DNA of 64,000 bases from Burkholderiaceae bacterium (GCA_024235915.1 JACKLO010000009.1:392308-456307); one strand, 5' to 3'; shown: positions 51,356 to 60,907, counted from the stretch's first letter. Notes: generated by a model not told the origin, from the letters alone. Made by a program: numbers and translations.

Positions 51356-53551
51356 GTGAGCGTTCCCCAAGCCGAGATCGACCGCCTGATCGAGCAGTTC
51401 GATCCCGAGTCCAGCTTCCGGCGCCTGGCCGGCTTCTCGGCCGGCCTCGTCACGCTCATCGCCGTGGCGCTGTCCGGCTGGCACTACTACACCGCGGGCT
51501 TCGGCCTGCACAACGAGATCGCACACCGCGCCATCCACCTGTGCGTGGTGCTGGGGCTGTGCTTCCTGGTCTTTCCCCGGCCCAGGCGCATGGGCGGGCC
51601 GTGGGAGTGGATCGTTTCGGTCGGCCTGGTGGTGTTCTACCTGCTACTGGGCGTGGGCCTGCTGCGCGAACTGAACGACCCGGTGTCCACGGGCGCACAG
51701 GCGGCCTTCCTGGCGGTGCTGGTGGCACTGTCGGGCCTGTCGCTGCCGCTGAAGGCCTACGACGGCAGCCACCAGCACATCCCGCTGCGCGACTGGATCT
51801 TCGCCGTGGCGGCGGCCGGCTTCTCGCTCTACCTGCTGCTGTTCTTCGACGACATCTTCATCCAGCGCGCCGGCCAGCATTCGCCCGCCGACCTGATGGT
51901 GGGCGTGATCGCGATCGTGATGGTCATCGAGGCCACGCGGCGCACGATGGGCATATTCCTGCCGCTGCTGGCCATCGCCACCGTGCTTTACGGCATCTTC
52001 GGGCCCTACCTGCCGGGTGACCTGGCGCACCGCGGCTACAGCGTGCCACGCGTGGTGGCCCACCTGTACAAGGGCACGGAGGGCATCTACGGCATCCCGG
52101 TGGGCGTGGTGGCCACCTTCGTCTTCCACTTCGTGCTCTTCGGCATCATGGCCCAGCTCACGGGGCTGGGGCAGCTGTTCGTCAACCTGGCCACCATCGC
52201 CGCCGGCCGCTTCGCCGGCGGGCCGGCCAAGGTGAGCGTCGTGTCCTCGGGCCTGTTCGGCATGATCAGCGGCTCGCCGATCGCCAACACCGTGACCACC
52301 GGCGTGATGACGATCCCGCTGATGAAGCGCGTGGGCTTCGCGCCGCGCTTCGCCGGCGCGGTGGAGGCCTCGGCCTCGTGTGGTGGACAGATCACGCCGC
52401 CCATCATGGGCGCGGCCGCCTTCATCATGGCCGAGACGCTGGGCATTCCCTACAACCACCTGATCCTGGTGGCCATCGTGCCGGCGTCGCTGCACTACCT
52501 GGCGATCCTGGTCATGGTGCACCTGGAGGCCCGGCGGCTGAAGCTCGCAGGCATGGATCCCTCGGAGATCCCGTCGCTGCCCAAGGTGCTGAAGGCCAGC
52601 TGGCATTTGTTCATCCCGCTGGTGGTGATGGTGACGTTGCTGCTGATGCAGTACACGCCCTTCCTGGCGGCGTTCTGGGGCATCACGCTCACCGTGGCCT
52701 GCTCGTGGATCCCGAAGCTGCTGGGGCCCTGGGGCCGCAACATGGCCGGCATGGCCGTGGGCCCGCGGGCCCTGGTGCAGGGCTTCGAGATGGGCGCGAA
52801 GTCGGCGCTGGGCATTGGTGCGGCCTGCGCCTGCGTGGGCTTCGTGCTCGGCATCACCACGCTGACCGGCATGGGCTTCAAGTTCAGCGCCTGGGTGCTG
52901 GACATGTCCGGCGTGCTGGCACAGATGGTGGTGGCGCTGGACCCGCTGGGCTGGCTGCAGACCAACCAGGTGACGGTGCTGTTCGGCCTGCTGTTCACCG
53001 CCGTGGCCTGCATCATCATGGGCGCCGGTGTGCCCACCACGCCCACCTACATCATCCTGGCGGCCATCGTGGCGCCGGCGATGGAACAGCTGGGCGTGCC
53101 GCAGCTGGCCACCCACTTCTTCGTCTTCTACTTCGGCGTGCTGGCCGACGTGACGCCACCGGTGGCGCTGGCGGCGTTTGCCGCCGCCGGCATCGCGCGC
53201 AGCGAACCCATGCGCACCGGCATGACGGCCTTCCGGCTGTCGATGGGCAAGGCGCTGGTGCCCTTCGCCTTCGTCTACACGCCGGCGCTGCTGTTCATCG
53301 ACTTCAGCTGGGGCGCCTTCCTGCTTGGCTTGGTGTCGGTGACGGTGGCGGTGATCGGCCTGGCGGCGGCCTACACCGGCTTCCTGGCGCGGCCCATCGG
53401 GCGCCCGGCCTTCCTGGTCTTCAACGTGCTGTGCCTGTCGCTGGTGTTCGCCAACCCGGTGGTCAACGCCGTCGCGATCCCGCTGGTGCTGGGCCTGCTG
53501 GCCTGGCACGCGCGGCCGCTGCCGGACGCGGTGCACTCGGCCGCCGCCTGA
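51356..53551 (+). CDS. fused TRAP transporter permease (DctQ-DctM type)
   Basis: 731 residues from a GTG start with GAAGGA upstream. The N-terminal part (about 20-180) has four helices of a DctQ-like subunit, and the larger C-terminal part the DctM-like membrane domain with SGLFGMISGSPIANTVTTG and GGQITPPIMGAAAF (about 300-355). It uses an ion gradient, usually sodium, to import the ligand delivered by the TAXI receptor. The length is normal for fused TAXI permeases. Confidence 0.95.
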   Translation: MSVPQAEIDRLIEQFDPESSFRRLAGFSAGLVTLIAVALSGWHYYTAGFGLHNEIAHRAIHLCVVLGLCFLVFPRPRRMGGPWEWIVSVGLVVFYLLLGVGLLRELNDPVSTGAQAAFLAVLVALSGLSLPLKAYDGSHQHIPLRDWIFAVAAAGFSLYLLLFFDDIFIQRAGQHSPADLMVGVIAIVMVIEATRRTMGIFLPLLAIATVLYGIFGPYLPGDLAHRGYSVPRVVAHLYKGTEGIYGIPVGVVATFVFHFVLFGIMAQLTGLGQLFVNLATIAAGRFAGGPAKVSVVSSGLFGMISGSPIANTVTTGVMTIPLMKRVGFAPRFAGAVEASASCGGQITPPIMGAAAFIMAETLGIPYNHLILVAIVPASLHYLAILVMVHLEARRLKLAGMDPSEIPSLPKVLKASWHLFIPLVVMVTLLLMQYTPFLAAFWGITLTVACSWIPKLLGPWGRNMAGMAVGPRALVQGFEMGAKSALGIGAACACVGFVLGITTLTGMGFKFSAWVLDMSGVLAQMVVALDPLGWLQTNQVTVLFGLLFTAVACIIMGAGVPTTPTYIILAAIVAPAMEQLGVPQLATHFFVFYFGVLADVTPPVALAAFAAAGIARSEPMRTGMTAFRLSMGKALVPFAFVYTPALLFIDFSWGAFLLGLVSVTVAVIGLAAAYTGFLARPIGRPAFLVFNVLCLSLVFANPVVNAVAIPLVLGLLAWHARPLPDAVHSAAA

Positions 53552-53592
53552 GCGCGCACTGAACGCGCACCGAACGCGCGACACTGCCGGGC

Positions 53593-55119
53593 ATGACGCT
53601 CGCCCACCTGCTCGTCCGCCAGGCCACGCTGCGGCCTGATTCGGCCGCGGTCTTCCACGGCACGCAAGCCTGGGCCACCCACGGCCAGTGGGCCGCGCGC
53701 TGCGCCGGCCTGGCGCAGCGGCTGCACGCTGCCGGCCTGCAGCCCGGCGACCGGCTGGTGCTCTTCCTGCGCAACCACCCGCGCTATCTGGAATTGATGT
53801 GGGGCGCCTGGTGGGCCGGACTGGCGGTGGTGCCGGTCAACGCCAAGCTGCACCCGGCCGAGGTGGCCTGGATCGTCGACAACGCGCAGGCGCGCTGGGC
53901 CTTCACCAGCGCCGACGTGGCGCCTGGCCCGATCCCCGGCCTGCAAAGGCAGGTCGAGGTGGAATCCGCCGAGGCCGACGACCTGCTGGCACCGCTGGAC
54001 GACTGGCACGCTGCGCCGCCCGCGGAACGCGGACCCGACGACCTCGCCTGGTTGTTCTACACCAGCGGCACCACCGGCCGCCCCAAGGGCGTGATGCTGA
54101 CGCACCGCAATCTGATGACGATGGGTCTGACCTACTTCGTCGACGTGGACCCCATCGCGCCCACCGACACCATGGCCTATGCGGCGCCGATGTCACACGG
54201 CTGCGGCATCTACGCGGTGCCGCACCTGATGGCCGGTGCGCGCCACGTGGTGCCGGCCAGCGGGGGGGTTGACCCGGCGGAACTGTTCGAGCTCGGCCGC
54301 ACACTGGGCCCGCTGAGCAGCTTCGCGGCGCCCACCATCGTCAAGCGCCTGGTCGACCATGCCGAGGCCGCGGGGCTGACGCCCGACGACGCCGCCGCGA
54401 GCTTCAAGACCCTGGTCTACGGCGGCGCGCCCATGTACGCCGCCGACATCCAGCGGGCGCTGCGCGTGATGGGCCCGCGCTTCGTGCAGATCTACGGCCA
54501 GGGCGAAACGCCGATGACGGCCACCGCACTGTCACGCGCCACGCTGGCCGATGCCGCACACCCACGCCACGCGGCGCGCATCGCCTCGGTGGGCGTGGCC
54601 CAGACGCCGGTGCAGGTGCGCGTGGCCGATGCCGACGGCCAGCCATTGCCGCCAGGCGCGCCCGGCGAGGTGCTGGTGCGCGGCGACACGGTGATGGCGG
54701 GCTACTGGCGCAACCCGGACGCCAGCGCCCAGGCGCTGCGCGTGGGCTGGTTGTGGACCGGCGACATCGGCATGCTGGACGCCGACGGCTTCCTGACCCT
54801 GCTCGACCGCAGCAAGGACCTGCTGATCAGCGGCGGCTCCAACATCTACCCGCGCGAGGTGGAGGAGGTGCTGCTGACCGCGGTTGGTGTGGCCGAGGCC
54901 GCCGTGGTCGGTGCGCCGGACGCCGAATGGGGCGAGGTGGTCGTCGCCTTCGTCGTGGCCCAGCCCGGTGAGACGGTGACCGCCGAGGCGCTGGACGCGC
55001 ACTGCCTGGCGCACATCGCACGCTTCAAGCGGCCCAAGCGCTACGTCTTCGTCGACGCGTTGCCCAAGAACGCCTACGGCAAGGTGTTGAAGACCGCCCT
55101 GCGCGAGCAGCTGGGCTGA
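53593..55119 (+). CDS. AMP-forming acyl-CoA synthetase
   Basis: 508 residues. The AMP-binding P-loop YTSGTTGRPKGVMLTH (about 156-171), the YGQGETPM region, WTGDIGMLD and the catalytic lysine near the end (LPKNAYGKVLK) are all present. It should activate a carboxylic acid with ATP and CoA. It lies 42 bases after the TRAP permease gene and most likely handles the imported acid. Short length suggests a small or aromatic acid rather than long-chain fatty acid, but this is inference. Confidence 0.88.
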   Translation: MTLAHLLVRQATLRPDSAAVFHGTQAWATHGQWAARCAGLAQRLHAAGLQPGDRLVLFLRNHPRYLELMWGAWWAGLAVVPVNAKLHPAEVAWIVDNAQARWAFTSADVAPGPIPGLQRQVEVESAEADDLLAPLDDWHAAPPAERGPDDLAWLFYTSGTTGRPKGVMLTHRNLMTMGLTYFVDVDPIAPTDTMAYAAPMSHGCGIYAVPHLMAGARHVVPASGGVDPAELFELGRTLGPLSSFAAPTIVKRLVDHAEAAGLTPDDAAASFKTLVYGGAPMYAADIQRALRVMGPRFVQIYGQGETPMTATALSRATLADAAHPRHAARIASVGVAQTPVQVRVADADGQPLPPGAPGEVLVRGDTVMAGYWRNPDASAQALRVGWLWTGDIGMLDADGFLTLLDRSKDLLISGGSNIYPREVEEVLLTAVGVAEAAVVGAPDAEWGEVVVAFVVAQPGETVTAEALDAHCLAHIARFKRPKRYVFVDALPKNAYGKVLKTALREQLG

Positions 55120-55126
55120 GCGCCGG

Positions 55127-55819
55127 TCAGCGTGGCTGCCGTCGGCGCAGCACCGTGCCCATCGCCAGGCCGGCCAGCAACATCGCCGCCGTGCCGGGCT
55201 CCGGGACCGCCGTGACCTGGATGGCATCGACGAGGGCGCCTGCCGCGCTGTAGAAACTGCTGGCGCTCTGGAACGTCAGCGTGCTGCTGCTGCCCGTGGC
55301 CTGCACCAGCACGTCGTGCCATTCCCAGCGCAGGTTGTCCCAGCGGTCGCCGGGCTGGTGCAGGTAGGTGGCGCTGGCCGCCGTGCCGCCATTCCACAGC
55401 ACGTTCAACGACTTGCTGCCATCGGCCGAGGTGGCGCCGCCCGGGCCGGCGTTGCCAGACATCGCGAAGTCGATGCGGTACCACTGACCCGCAACGGTGT
55501 CGAAGGTCTGCGCGATGCGCCCGGGACCCTGCGTGCCATTGAGGTCGACGAACCAGTCACCGTCGGCCGCCGGCGCCACGGTGTCGGCCCCGTTGCTGTA
55601 GCCCGCACGCACGAACTCGATGTTGGCCCCGATCACCGACCAGCCATTGGCGCTCTGCCCGGCGGCCACGGTCTGGATGAACGATGCCGACGGCGACTCC
55701 AGGCTGCCGTTGACCAGCGTCGTGGCACTGGCGGCCTGGCCCACCAGGCTGGTCAGTGCGGCAAGGGCGACGACGAGCCGATGGGACCGGACCATCGACG
55801 GACGGGAAGGTTGATGCAT
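55127..55819 (-). CDS. PEP-CTERM protein with DUF642-like domain
   Basis: 230 residues from the ATG at 55819 (GAGGAG upstream). A signal peptide (VALAALTSLVGQAASA) leads to a beta-sandwich with LVNGSLESPS, DWFVDLNGTQ, GRIAQTFDTVAGQWYRIDF, matching the DUF642-type pattern as I know it. The tail is VPEPGTAAMLLAGLAMG, then arginines. It should be sorted by an exosortase that is not encoded here. A CCCCC/GGGGG palindrome lies 90 bases upstream. Confidence 0.88.
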   Translation of the reverse strand: MHQPSRPSMVRSHRLVVALAALTSLVGQAASATTLVNGSLESPSASFIQTVAAGQSANGWSVIGANIEFVRAGYSNGADTVAPAADGDWFVDLNGTQGPGRIAQTFDTVAGQWYRIDFAMSGNAGPGGATSADGSKSLNVLWNGGTAASATYLHQPGDRWDNLRWEWHDVLVQATGSSSTLTFQSASSFYSAAGALVDAIQVTAVPEPGTAAMLLAGLAMGTVLRRRQPR

Positions 55820-55908
55820 GGAGGCTCCTCGGCATGGGCGGGCCGACGACATCGTCAGCCCTCGCCCTGTGAACGCCGAAAGCATGCGCCAGAAGTCTCG
55901 CCGCGCTG

Positions 55909-55923
55909 CCCCCGATTTGGGGG
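55909..55923. promoter_or_regulatory. CCCCCGATTTGGGGG palindrome upstream of a PEP-CTERM gene
   Basis: A perfect 5-base inverted repeat around GATTT, 90 bases before the minus-strand PEP-CTERM start. The other PEP-CTERM gene of the window (25862) has no copy. It may be an operator for a surface-protein regulator. The 153-base gap holds no gene. Confidence 0.4.
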
Positions 55924-55972
55924 ATCACGATCGCGCGCCGGGTGCTGGCACGCCGGGCCGTCGCCCCCTCGT

Positions 55973-57718
55973 TCAGCGGGCGGGTTGGTAGGGCTGCAGC
56001 TGCACCCCGTTCATCGGGTTGAAGAAGGCATCGTTGGTGCCCACGTACTGCTCCCCCGGCAGCTGGTAGGCCCGCGCGTAGCGCTGAGGCAGGTACTGCA
56101 CGCCACCACCAGCCGTCGCCCAGGCCGTGCGCTCGTGCGTGACGTCCACCACCTTGCTCTGGCCGCCGTCGATCATGTCCTGCCGGCGCTTCCAGCTGGC
56201 GTGGTTGCTGTCGATCACGCTGCCGCCGCTGTTGGCGCCTCGGCCAGCGCTGGCCCGGGCCGCCTGCGCCGCCATGAAGGCCTGGCGTTCGCGCTGCAGC
56301 GCCGCCGCCTGCAGGGCGGACATGGACTGCTGGTGCTGCTGCAGCCGCCGGGTGTAGGCCGGCAGCAACTGGGTGGATTCGGCGATGCGCTGGCTCAGCG
56401 CCAGATCGGGTTCACGGCCCACGGCCAGGCTGCTGGCCGTGCCCAGCGCCATGCCGAACAGGAACTGCGCCGGGCTGCCATCCATCGACGCCGCCGCCGT
56501 CACCTGGAACACCAGCCCGGTGGACAGGTGTTCGTTCACCGTCTCACCGGCCTGCCCCGCCCGTTCGCTTTCGGCCGGGTAGCGCAGGCGAACGGCCCAG
56601 GCCTCGCCCCAGCGCCGCATGCCCGGCTCCAGGGACAGCGCTGCCAGCTGCCGGGCCAGCTTCTGGTTCTCCGCCGGGTCGATCGCCATCGACACCACCT
56701 GCGCCCCGGGGCGCAGCGCCTGCACATAGGCCCGCATGAAGCTGCGGCCGTCGGTGATCGGGCGCGGCTGGCAGCCCGTGCGCTGCTGCTGCTGCGCCGC
56801 CAGTTGCGGCATCGCGCCCCATTGGCTGTGCCACTGCCAGCTGCCGCCGGGAATGAACTCGAACCGCTGCCGGCCGTCAGGCGCCCGGGCCACGAAATGC
56901 AGCTTGTTCTGGTCGATCCAGCAGCGGGTGTAGCGGTCCCAGCGCACCGAGCCGTCGACCCGCCAGCCTTGCGGTGCCGACAGCGTGACCGCCGGCATCG
57001 GCTGCTCGAAGCCGAAGGCATCGACGATGGTGTGGCGCACCATGCCGGCAGGGGTGGCCTCTGCCTTTGCTGACGATGCGGTGGCGGGCGCCGTGTCCGC
57101 ACGGCCTGGCGCGTCGCGCAGCGACTCCTGGTAGCCGGCGAACTGGAATCGCCCGCGCCCGATGGCCACGATGCCGGCCGCCCCGCGGCCCAGCGCGTCG
57201 GATGTCAGCGTGGCCAGGGTCTCCCGGCCCGCGAGCATGCGCAGGGATCGCCCGTCCTCCTGCAACGACAGGCGCAGCGCACGGCCGCCAGGCGGCCTGG
57301 TCTGGCGCGACATCACGGTGCGAAACCCGTCGGCGTCGCGCCGGATCCACTCCACCTCGCCACCGGGCCCCAGCACCAGCAGCCAGTAGCTGCGTGCCGT
57401 GGCGTCGAAGCCGTAGAGGAGTCCGGCACGTGCCGAGGCTTCGGCATCGGCCAAGGCGACGCTGACGGCCACATCACGGCGGCCTTCGCCGCCCTGCGTC
57501 ACCGGCCCGTAGACATACCGGATGGCGCCTGCCTCCCGGTGGTTCTCCAGCTGGTAGCCCGCGGCGTCCAGCCGGGCCGTCCAGGCGCCGTCGGCACCAT
57601 CAGCACCGGCGGCCAGCTGCGCCTGCAGCGGGCCCATGGACGCGGCGCCGGCCGGGTTGACCGCAGCGAGCTCCAGGGTCAGCGCGGCGGCCAGTTGAAG
57701 CACGAGGGTCCAGAGCAT
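55973..57718 (-). CDS. secreted protein of unknown function
   Basis: 581 residues from the ATG at 57718. A signal peptide (MLWTLVLQLAAALTLELAAVNPAGAA) is followed by a beta-rich N-terminal domain with WARLDAAGYQLE-like stretches (about 30-190; ARSYWLLVLGPGGEVEW recalls a concanavalin-like fold), then a second domain (about 215-470) and a glutamine-rich linker before a C-terminal tail with TTEW/YLPQRYARAYQLPGEQYVG. No known motif gives a function. Two cysteines (in RCWIDQN and GCQPR) could pair. The neighbour upstream is a DNA ligase gene on the same strand, unlikely to be related. Confidence 0.6.
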   Translation of the reverse strand: MLWTLVLQLAAALTLELAAVNPAGAASMGPLQAQLAAGADGADGAWTARLDAAGYQLENHREAGAIRYVYGPVTQGGEGRRDVAVSVALADAEASARAGLLYGFDATARSYWLLVLGPGGEVEWIRRDADGFRTVMSRQTRPPGGRALRLSLQEDGRSLRMLAGRETLATLTSDALGRGAAGIVAIGRGRFQFAGYQESLRDAPGRADTAPATASSAKAEATPAGMVRHTIVDAFGFEQPMPAVTLSAPQGWRVDGSVRWDRYTRCWIDQNKLHFVARAPDGRQRFEFIPGGSWQWHSQWGAMPQLAAQQQQRTGCQPRPITDGRSFMRAYVQALRPGAQVVSMAIDPAENQKLARQLAALSLEPGMRRWGEAWAVRLRYPAESERAGQAGETVNEHLSTGLVFQVTAAASMDGSPAQFLFGMALGTASSLAVGREPDLALSQRIAESTQLLPAYTRRLQQHQQSMSALQAAALQRERQAFMAAQAARASAGRGANSGGSVIDSNHASWKRRQDMIDGGQSKVVDVTHERTAWATAGGGVQYLPQRYARAYQLPGEQYVGTNDAFFNPMNGVQLQPYQPAR

Positions 57719-57802
57719 GAACGGGTTCCAGCAAGCATTGCCATGCCGGCATTGCAGCGCCGCTGCGTTCCGCCACCGTTCCGGCACCTGGCCAGCCTGG
57801 CA

Positions 57803-59497
57803 TCAACCCGGCATCAGGGCCTGCAAGGCCGCCAGGGTGTCGGCCTCGTGCAGCGGCTTGTCGTGCCGCACCCGCAGCATGCGCGGAAAGCGCACCGCGA
57901 TGCCGCTCTTGTGGCGCGGGCTGGGGCCGATGCCTTCGAAGCCGAGTTCGAACACCAGCGTCGGCCGCACGCTGCGCACGGGGCCGAACTTCTCCAGCGT
58001 CGTCGCACGGATCACCTTGTCCACGGCCGCGAACCCGGCATCGCTCAGGCCCGAGTAGGCCTTGGCGAAGGGCACCAGCTGCAGCGCCTGTGGGTCGTCG
58101 CGCGGCGCCGGCTCACGGCGGGCGATGGCCTCCACCACCGCCTGTGCCTCGGCCGCATCCCGCGGTGCACGGTTCCACACTGCAAAGGTGTAGTCGGTGT
58201 AGACACTCGCGCGGCGGCCATGACCGGCCTGGGCATAGACCAGCACCGCGTCGGCGGTCAGCGGGTCGACCTTCCATTTCCACCAGGCCGACGTGGCGCC
58301 GTCGGCCTTGGTGCGGCCCTGGCCGTAGACCGCGTCGCGGTGCTTGAGCATCAGGCCCTCGACGCCGCGGGCACGGCTTTCGGCGCGCGCGGCGGTCAGC
58401 ACCGGCCAGTCGGGACCGGCCACGCGCGGCGAGATGTCCCGACCCGGCAGCAGCGACGCCAGACGCGCGCGGCGCTGGTGCTGCGGCTCGCCACGGCAGT
58501 CCACACCGTCGCATTCCAGCAGGTCGTAGGCCACGAAGCGCACCGGCGCGTCCGCGAGCAGCTTCTTCGGCAATGTCTTGCGCGCGATGCGCTGCTGCAG
58601 CACGTTGAACGTTGCGGGTGTCGGGGCGCCGTCGGGCCAGACCAGGACTTCGCCGTCCAGCACCGTGCCGTCGGGCAGCGCCTGCGCCCAGGCCTCGATC
58701 TCCGGGAAGCGCCCGGCCATCAACTCCTCGCCACGCGACCAGACCCAGCACCGCCCGGCGCGCCGGACCACCTGGGCACGGATGCCGTCGTACTTCCACT
58801 CGGCGATCCAGTCGGCAGCGTCGCCCAGGGTCTGCGGCTCGGCCTGCAGCGGATGCGCAAGGAAGAAGGGATAGGGCTGGCCCGCCTCGGCCTGTGGGGC
58901 GGTGTCCGGATCCAGCAGCGCACGGTAGCGCTCGGCGGAGGGCAGGCGCTTGGCATCGGTCCAGCCCATCAACCGCTGCGCCACCTGCTTGGCATCCAGC
59001 CTCGCCACCGCCGCCAGCGCGCGCGTGACCAGCAACTTGCTGACACCGACACGGAATCCGCCGCCAATGAGCTTGACGAGCAGGAAACGCCCGGTGGCGT
59101 CGAGCACCGACCAGGCTTCGCGCAGCCGCGCTGCCTGTTCGGCAGGCGGCAGGCCGCGCAGTGGCAGCAGCCGCTGCTCCACCCACTCGGCCAGGCCCGC
59201 CTCGTCGGCGGGGCCGGTCGGCGCCGGCAGCACGTGGGCGATGGTCTCGGCCAGGTCGCCCACCGCCTGGTAGCAGGCCTCGAACAACCAGTCGTCGATG
59301 CCGGCCATGGCGCAGGCCGTCTCCCGCATCAGCGCCGTGGGCACCACCTGGCGCGGCTTGCCACCGGCGAGGAAGTAGACGGCCCAGGCGGCATCGCCCG
59401 CCGGCGCTGCGGCGAAGTAGGCCTGCAGGGCAGCGAGCTTGTCGGTGGTGGCGGTGCTGGCGTCGAGCGCCTGGTACAGCGCGGCGAAACGGCGCAT
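57803..59497 (-). CDS. ATP-dependent DNA ligase
   Basis: 564 residues with all three parts: an N-terminal DNA-binding domain (about 1-185), the adenylation domain with the nucleophile lysine K235 in EWKYDGIR, and an OB fold at the C terminus (about 440-560). LDGEVLVWPDG and GVEGLMLKHRD are motifs III and IV. Bacteria with this class often encode it beside a ligase-associated exonuclease and an Lhr-like helicase; neither is next to it. It seals nicks using ATP, probably in repair, alongside the main NAD-dependent ligase. Confidence 0.92.
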   Translation of the reverse strand: MRRFAALYQALDASTATTDKLAALQAYFAAAPAGDAAWAVYFLAGGKPRQVVPTALMRETACAMAGIDDWLFEACYQAVGDLAETIAHVLPAPTGPADEAGLAEWVEQRLLPLRGLPPAEQAARLREAWSVLDATGRFLLVKLIGGGFRVGVSKLLVTRALAAVARLDAKQVAQRLMGWTDAKRLPSAERYRALLDPDTAPQAEAGQPYPFFLAHPLQAEPQTLGDAADWIAEWKYDGIRAQVVRRAGRCWVWSRGEELMAGRFPEIEAWAQALPDGTVLDGEVLVWPDGAPTPATFNVLQQRIARKTLPKKLLADAPVRFVAYDLLECDGVDCRGEPQHQRRARLASLLPGRDISPRVAGPDWPVLTAARAESRARGVEGLMLKHRDAVYGQGRTKADGATSAWWKWKVDPLTADAVLVYAQAGHGRRASVYTDYTFAVWNRAPRDAAEAQAVVEAIARREPAPRDDPQALQLVPFAKAYSGLSDAGFAAVDKVIRATTLEKFGPVRSVRPTLVFELGFEGIGPSPRHKSGIAVRFPRMLRVRHDKPLHEADTLAALQALMPG

Positions 59498-59533
59498 GCG
59501 GCAATGATGCCGCAGCGCCGTCGGCGCCGGCGG

Positions 59534-60829
59534 TCAGCGCCAGGGTCGCGCCACCAGGGTCGCCGCGTTCGGATTGCCGGGTGCCGGCACCGCCCAGCCG
59601 GCCATGCCGGCCCCTGCACCGGCGGCCACCGGCACGGTGCCGCCCCACCAGCCCGGGCCCAGCGTGCCCCGCGTCCAACCGGCGCCGGCGTCGACGGCGG
59701 CACGGGCCACGTTGGTGCTCTGGTCGACCCATGCCACCAAGGCCAGGCCGCCGTCGGCGGCAACGGCCACGCTGGGCCAGGCTGCGTCTTCGGCCACGCC
59801 CGACAAGCGCGCCGGCGCTGACCAGGTGCCATCGACGCCGCCGCCGCTGTACCAGATGCTGCCGGCGTTGCCGGCGTCCAGGGCCTGCCACGCCGCCACC
59901 AGGTCGCCCGCCGCGTTGCCGCCCAACGCCGGGTAGGCGACGGACTGCGACCCCGACACCAGCACCGGCGTGGACCAGACCCCGTCAGCCTCGCCGCGCA
60001 CCACGAACAGGCGCGTGCCGTCGAGGAAGCCCACCGCGGGGCGACCCTGGGCGTCCAGCGCAGCCTTGGCGTTCCAGGTCTGGAAAGCCGTCGGCACCGA
60101 GATCACCTGCGCCGGGCCCCAGTCACCCGCCGCCGGACGCAGCGCCGCCAGGATGCGGCTGCCCTCCTGCCAAGCCGCCAGCGCGGCGCCGGCGTCGTTG
60201 AGCGCGAGGTCGGGCAGCGTGGCCCCGACCTGCGCCGCCGAAAGGGGCTGAGGCGCGCCCCAGGGTGTCGTCACCGGCACGCCGTCGCAGGCACCGCTGT
60301 CGCCCGTGCCGTCCTGGCGCGCGGTGGTCACGCCTTGCGCGCCGACCCACAGCAGCGTGACACTGCCGTCGCAGGCGGTACCGATCTGAATCTGCCAGAC
60401 GCCGATGCCGGGGGCCACCTCGACCGCCGCGCCGAAGCGTCCACCGGGCACGCGCCAGGACACGAGCAGCTTGCTGGGCGTGTAGCGGGTGGCCACGGTC
60501 GTCCACGCGATGGCCGCCAACCCGCCCCGGCTCAGGGCGGCCGCCACCGGGCCGGCGCCCGTGGCACCGCCGGGCACCGTCGCGCTGCGCGTCCAGCGGC
60601 CGCTGGCCGGCTTCTCGGCAAAGCGCACCCGGCCAGTGGCGTTCCACGCCAGCAGCGCTTCGCCACCGGCATTCATGACCACCCGCGGCGACTCCGGCGG
60701 CGAGGACACAGCGAACGGCCCTTCGAGCGTTCGCGTGGCGCCCCAGGTGCCGGCTGTTGCTGGCGCAGCCAGAGCCATCAGCATGAGGGCAACCGCCGTG
60801 GCGGCGGTCCGGTGCGTTCCGTTGGACAT
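59534..60829 (-). CDS. secreted repeat protein, probable beta-propeller
   Basis: 431 residues from the ATG at 60829 (a GTG codon earlier is also possible; GGGAG lies upstream). A signal peptide (VALMLMALAAPATAG) is followed by about seven degenerate repeats of roughly 55 residues, each with a WSAP- or WTRS-like start and an ALVAWVD/LLAWNAT-like strand (LLAWNATG, IAWTTVAT, LAAWQEGS, VAAWQALD, LVAWVDQS). This pattern suggests a beta-propeller. No enzymatic motif was seen. A role in surface binding is a guess. Confidence 0.65.
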   Translation of the reverse strand: MSNGTHRTAATAVALMLMALAAPATAGTWGATRTLEGPFAVSSPPESPRVVMNAGGEALLAWNATGRVRFAEKPASGRWTRSATVPGGATGAGPVAAALSRGGLAAIAWTTVATRYTPSKLLVSWRVPGGRFGAAVEVAPGIGVWQIQIGTACDGSVTLLWVGAQGVTTARQDGTGDSGACDGVPVTTPWGAPQPLSAAQVGATLPDLALNDAGAALAAWQEGSRILAALRPAAGDWGPAQVISVPTAFQTWNAKAALDAQGRPAVGFLDGTRLFVVRGEADGVWSTPVLVSGSQSVAYPALGGNAAGDLVAAWQALDAGNAGSIWYSGGGVDGTWSAPARLSGVAEDAAWPSVAVAADGGLALVAWVDQSTNVARAAVDAGAGWTRGTLGPGWWGGTVPVAAGAGAGMAGWAVPAPGNPNAATLVARPWR

Positions 60830-60907
60830 CACAGGCTCCCGTGGTTGGACCCTACGGGGTATACCGATGCCGCATGAACGCGGGCTGAAGCGCCACCTTG
60901 CCCGCGG

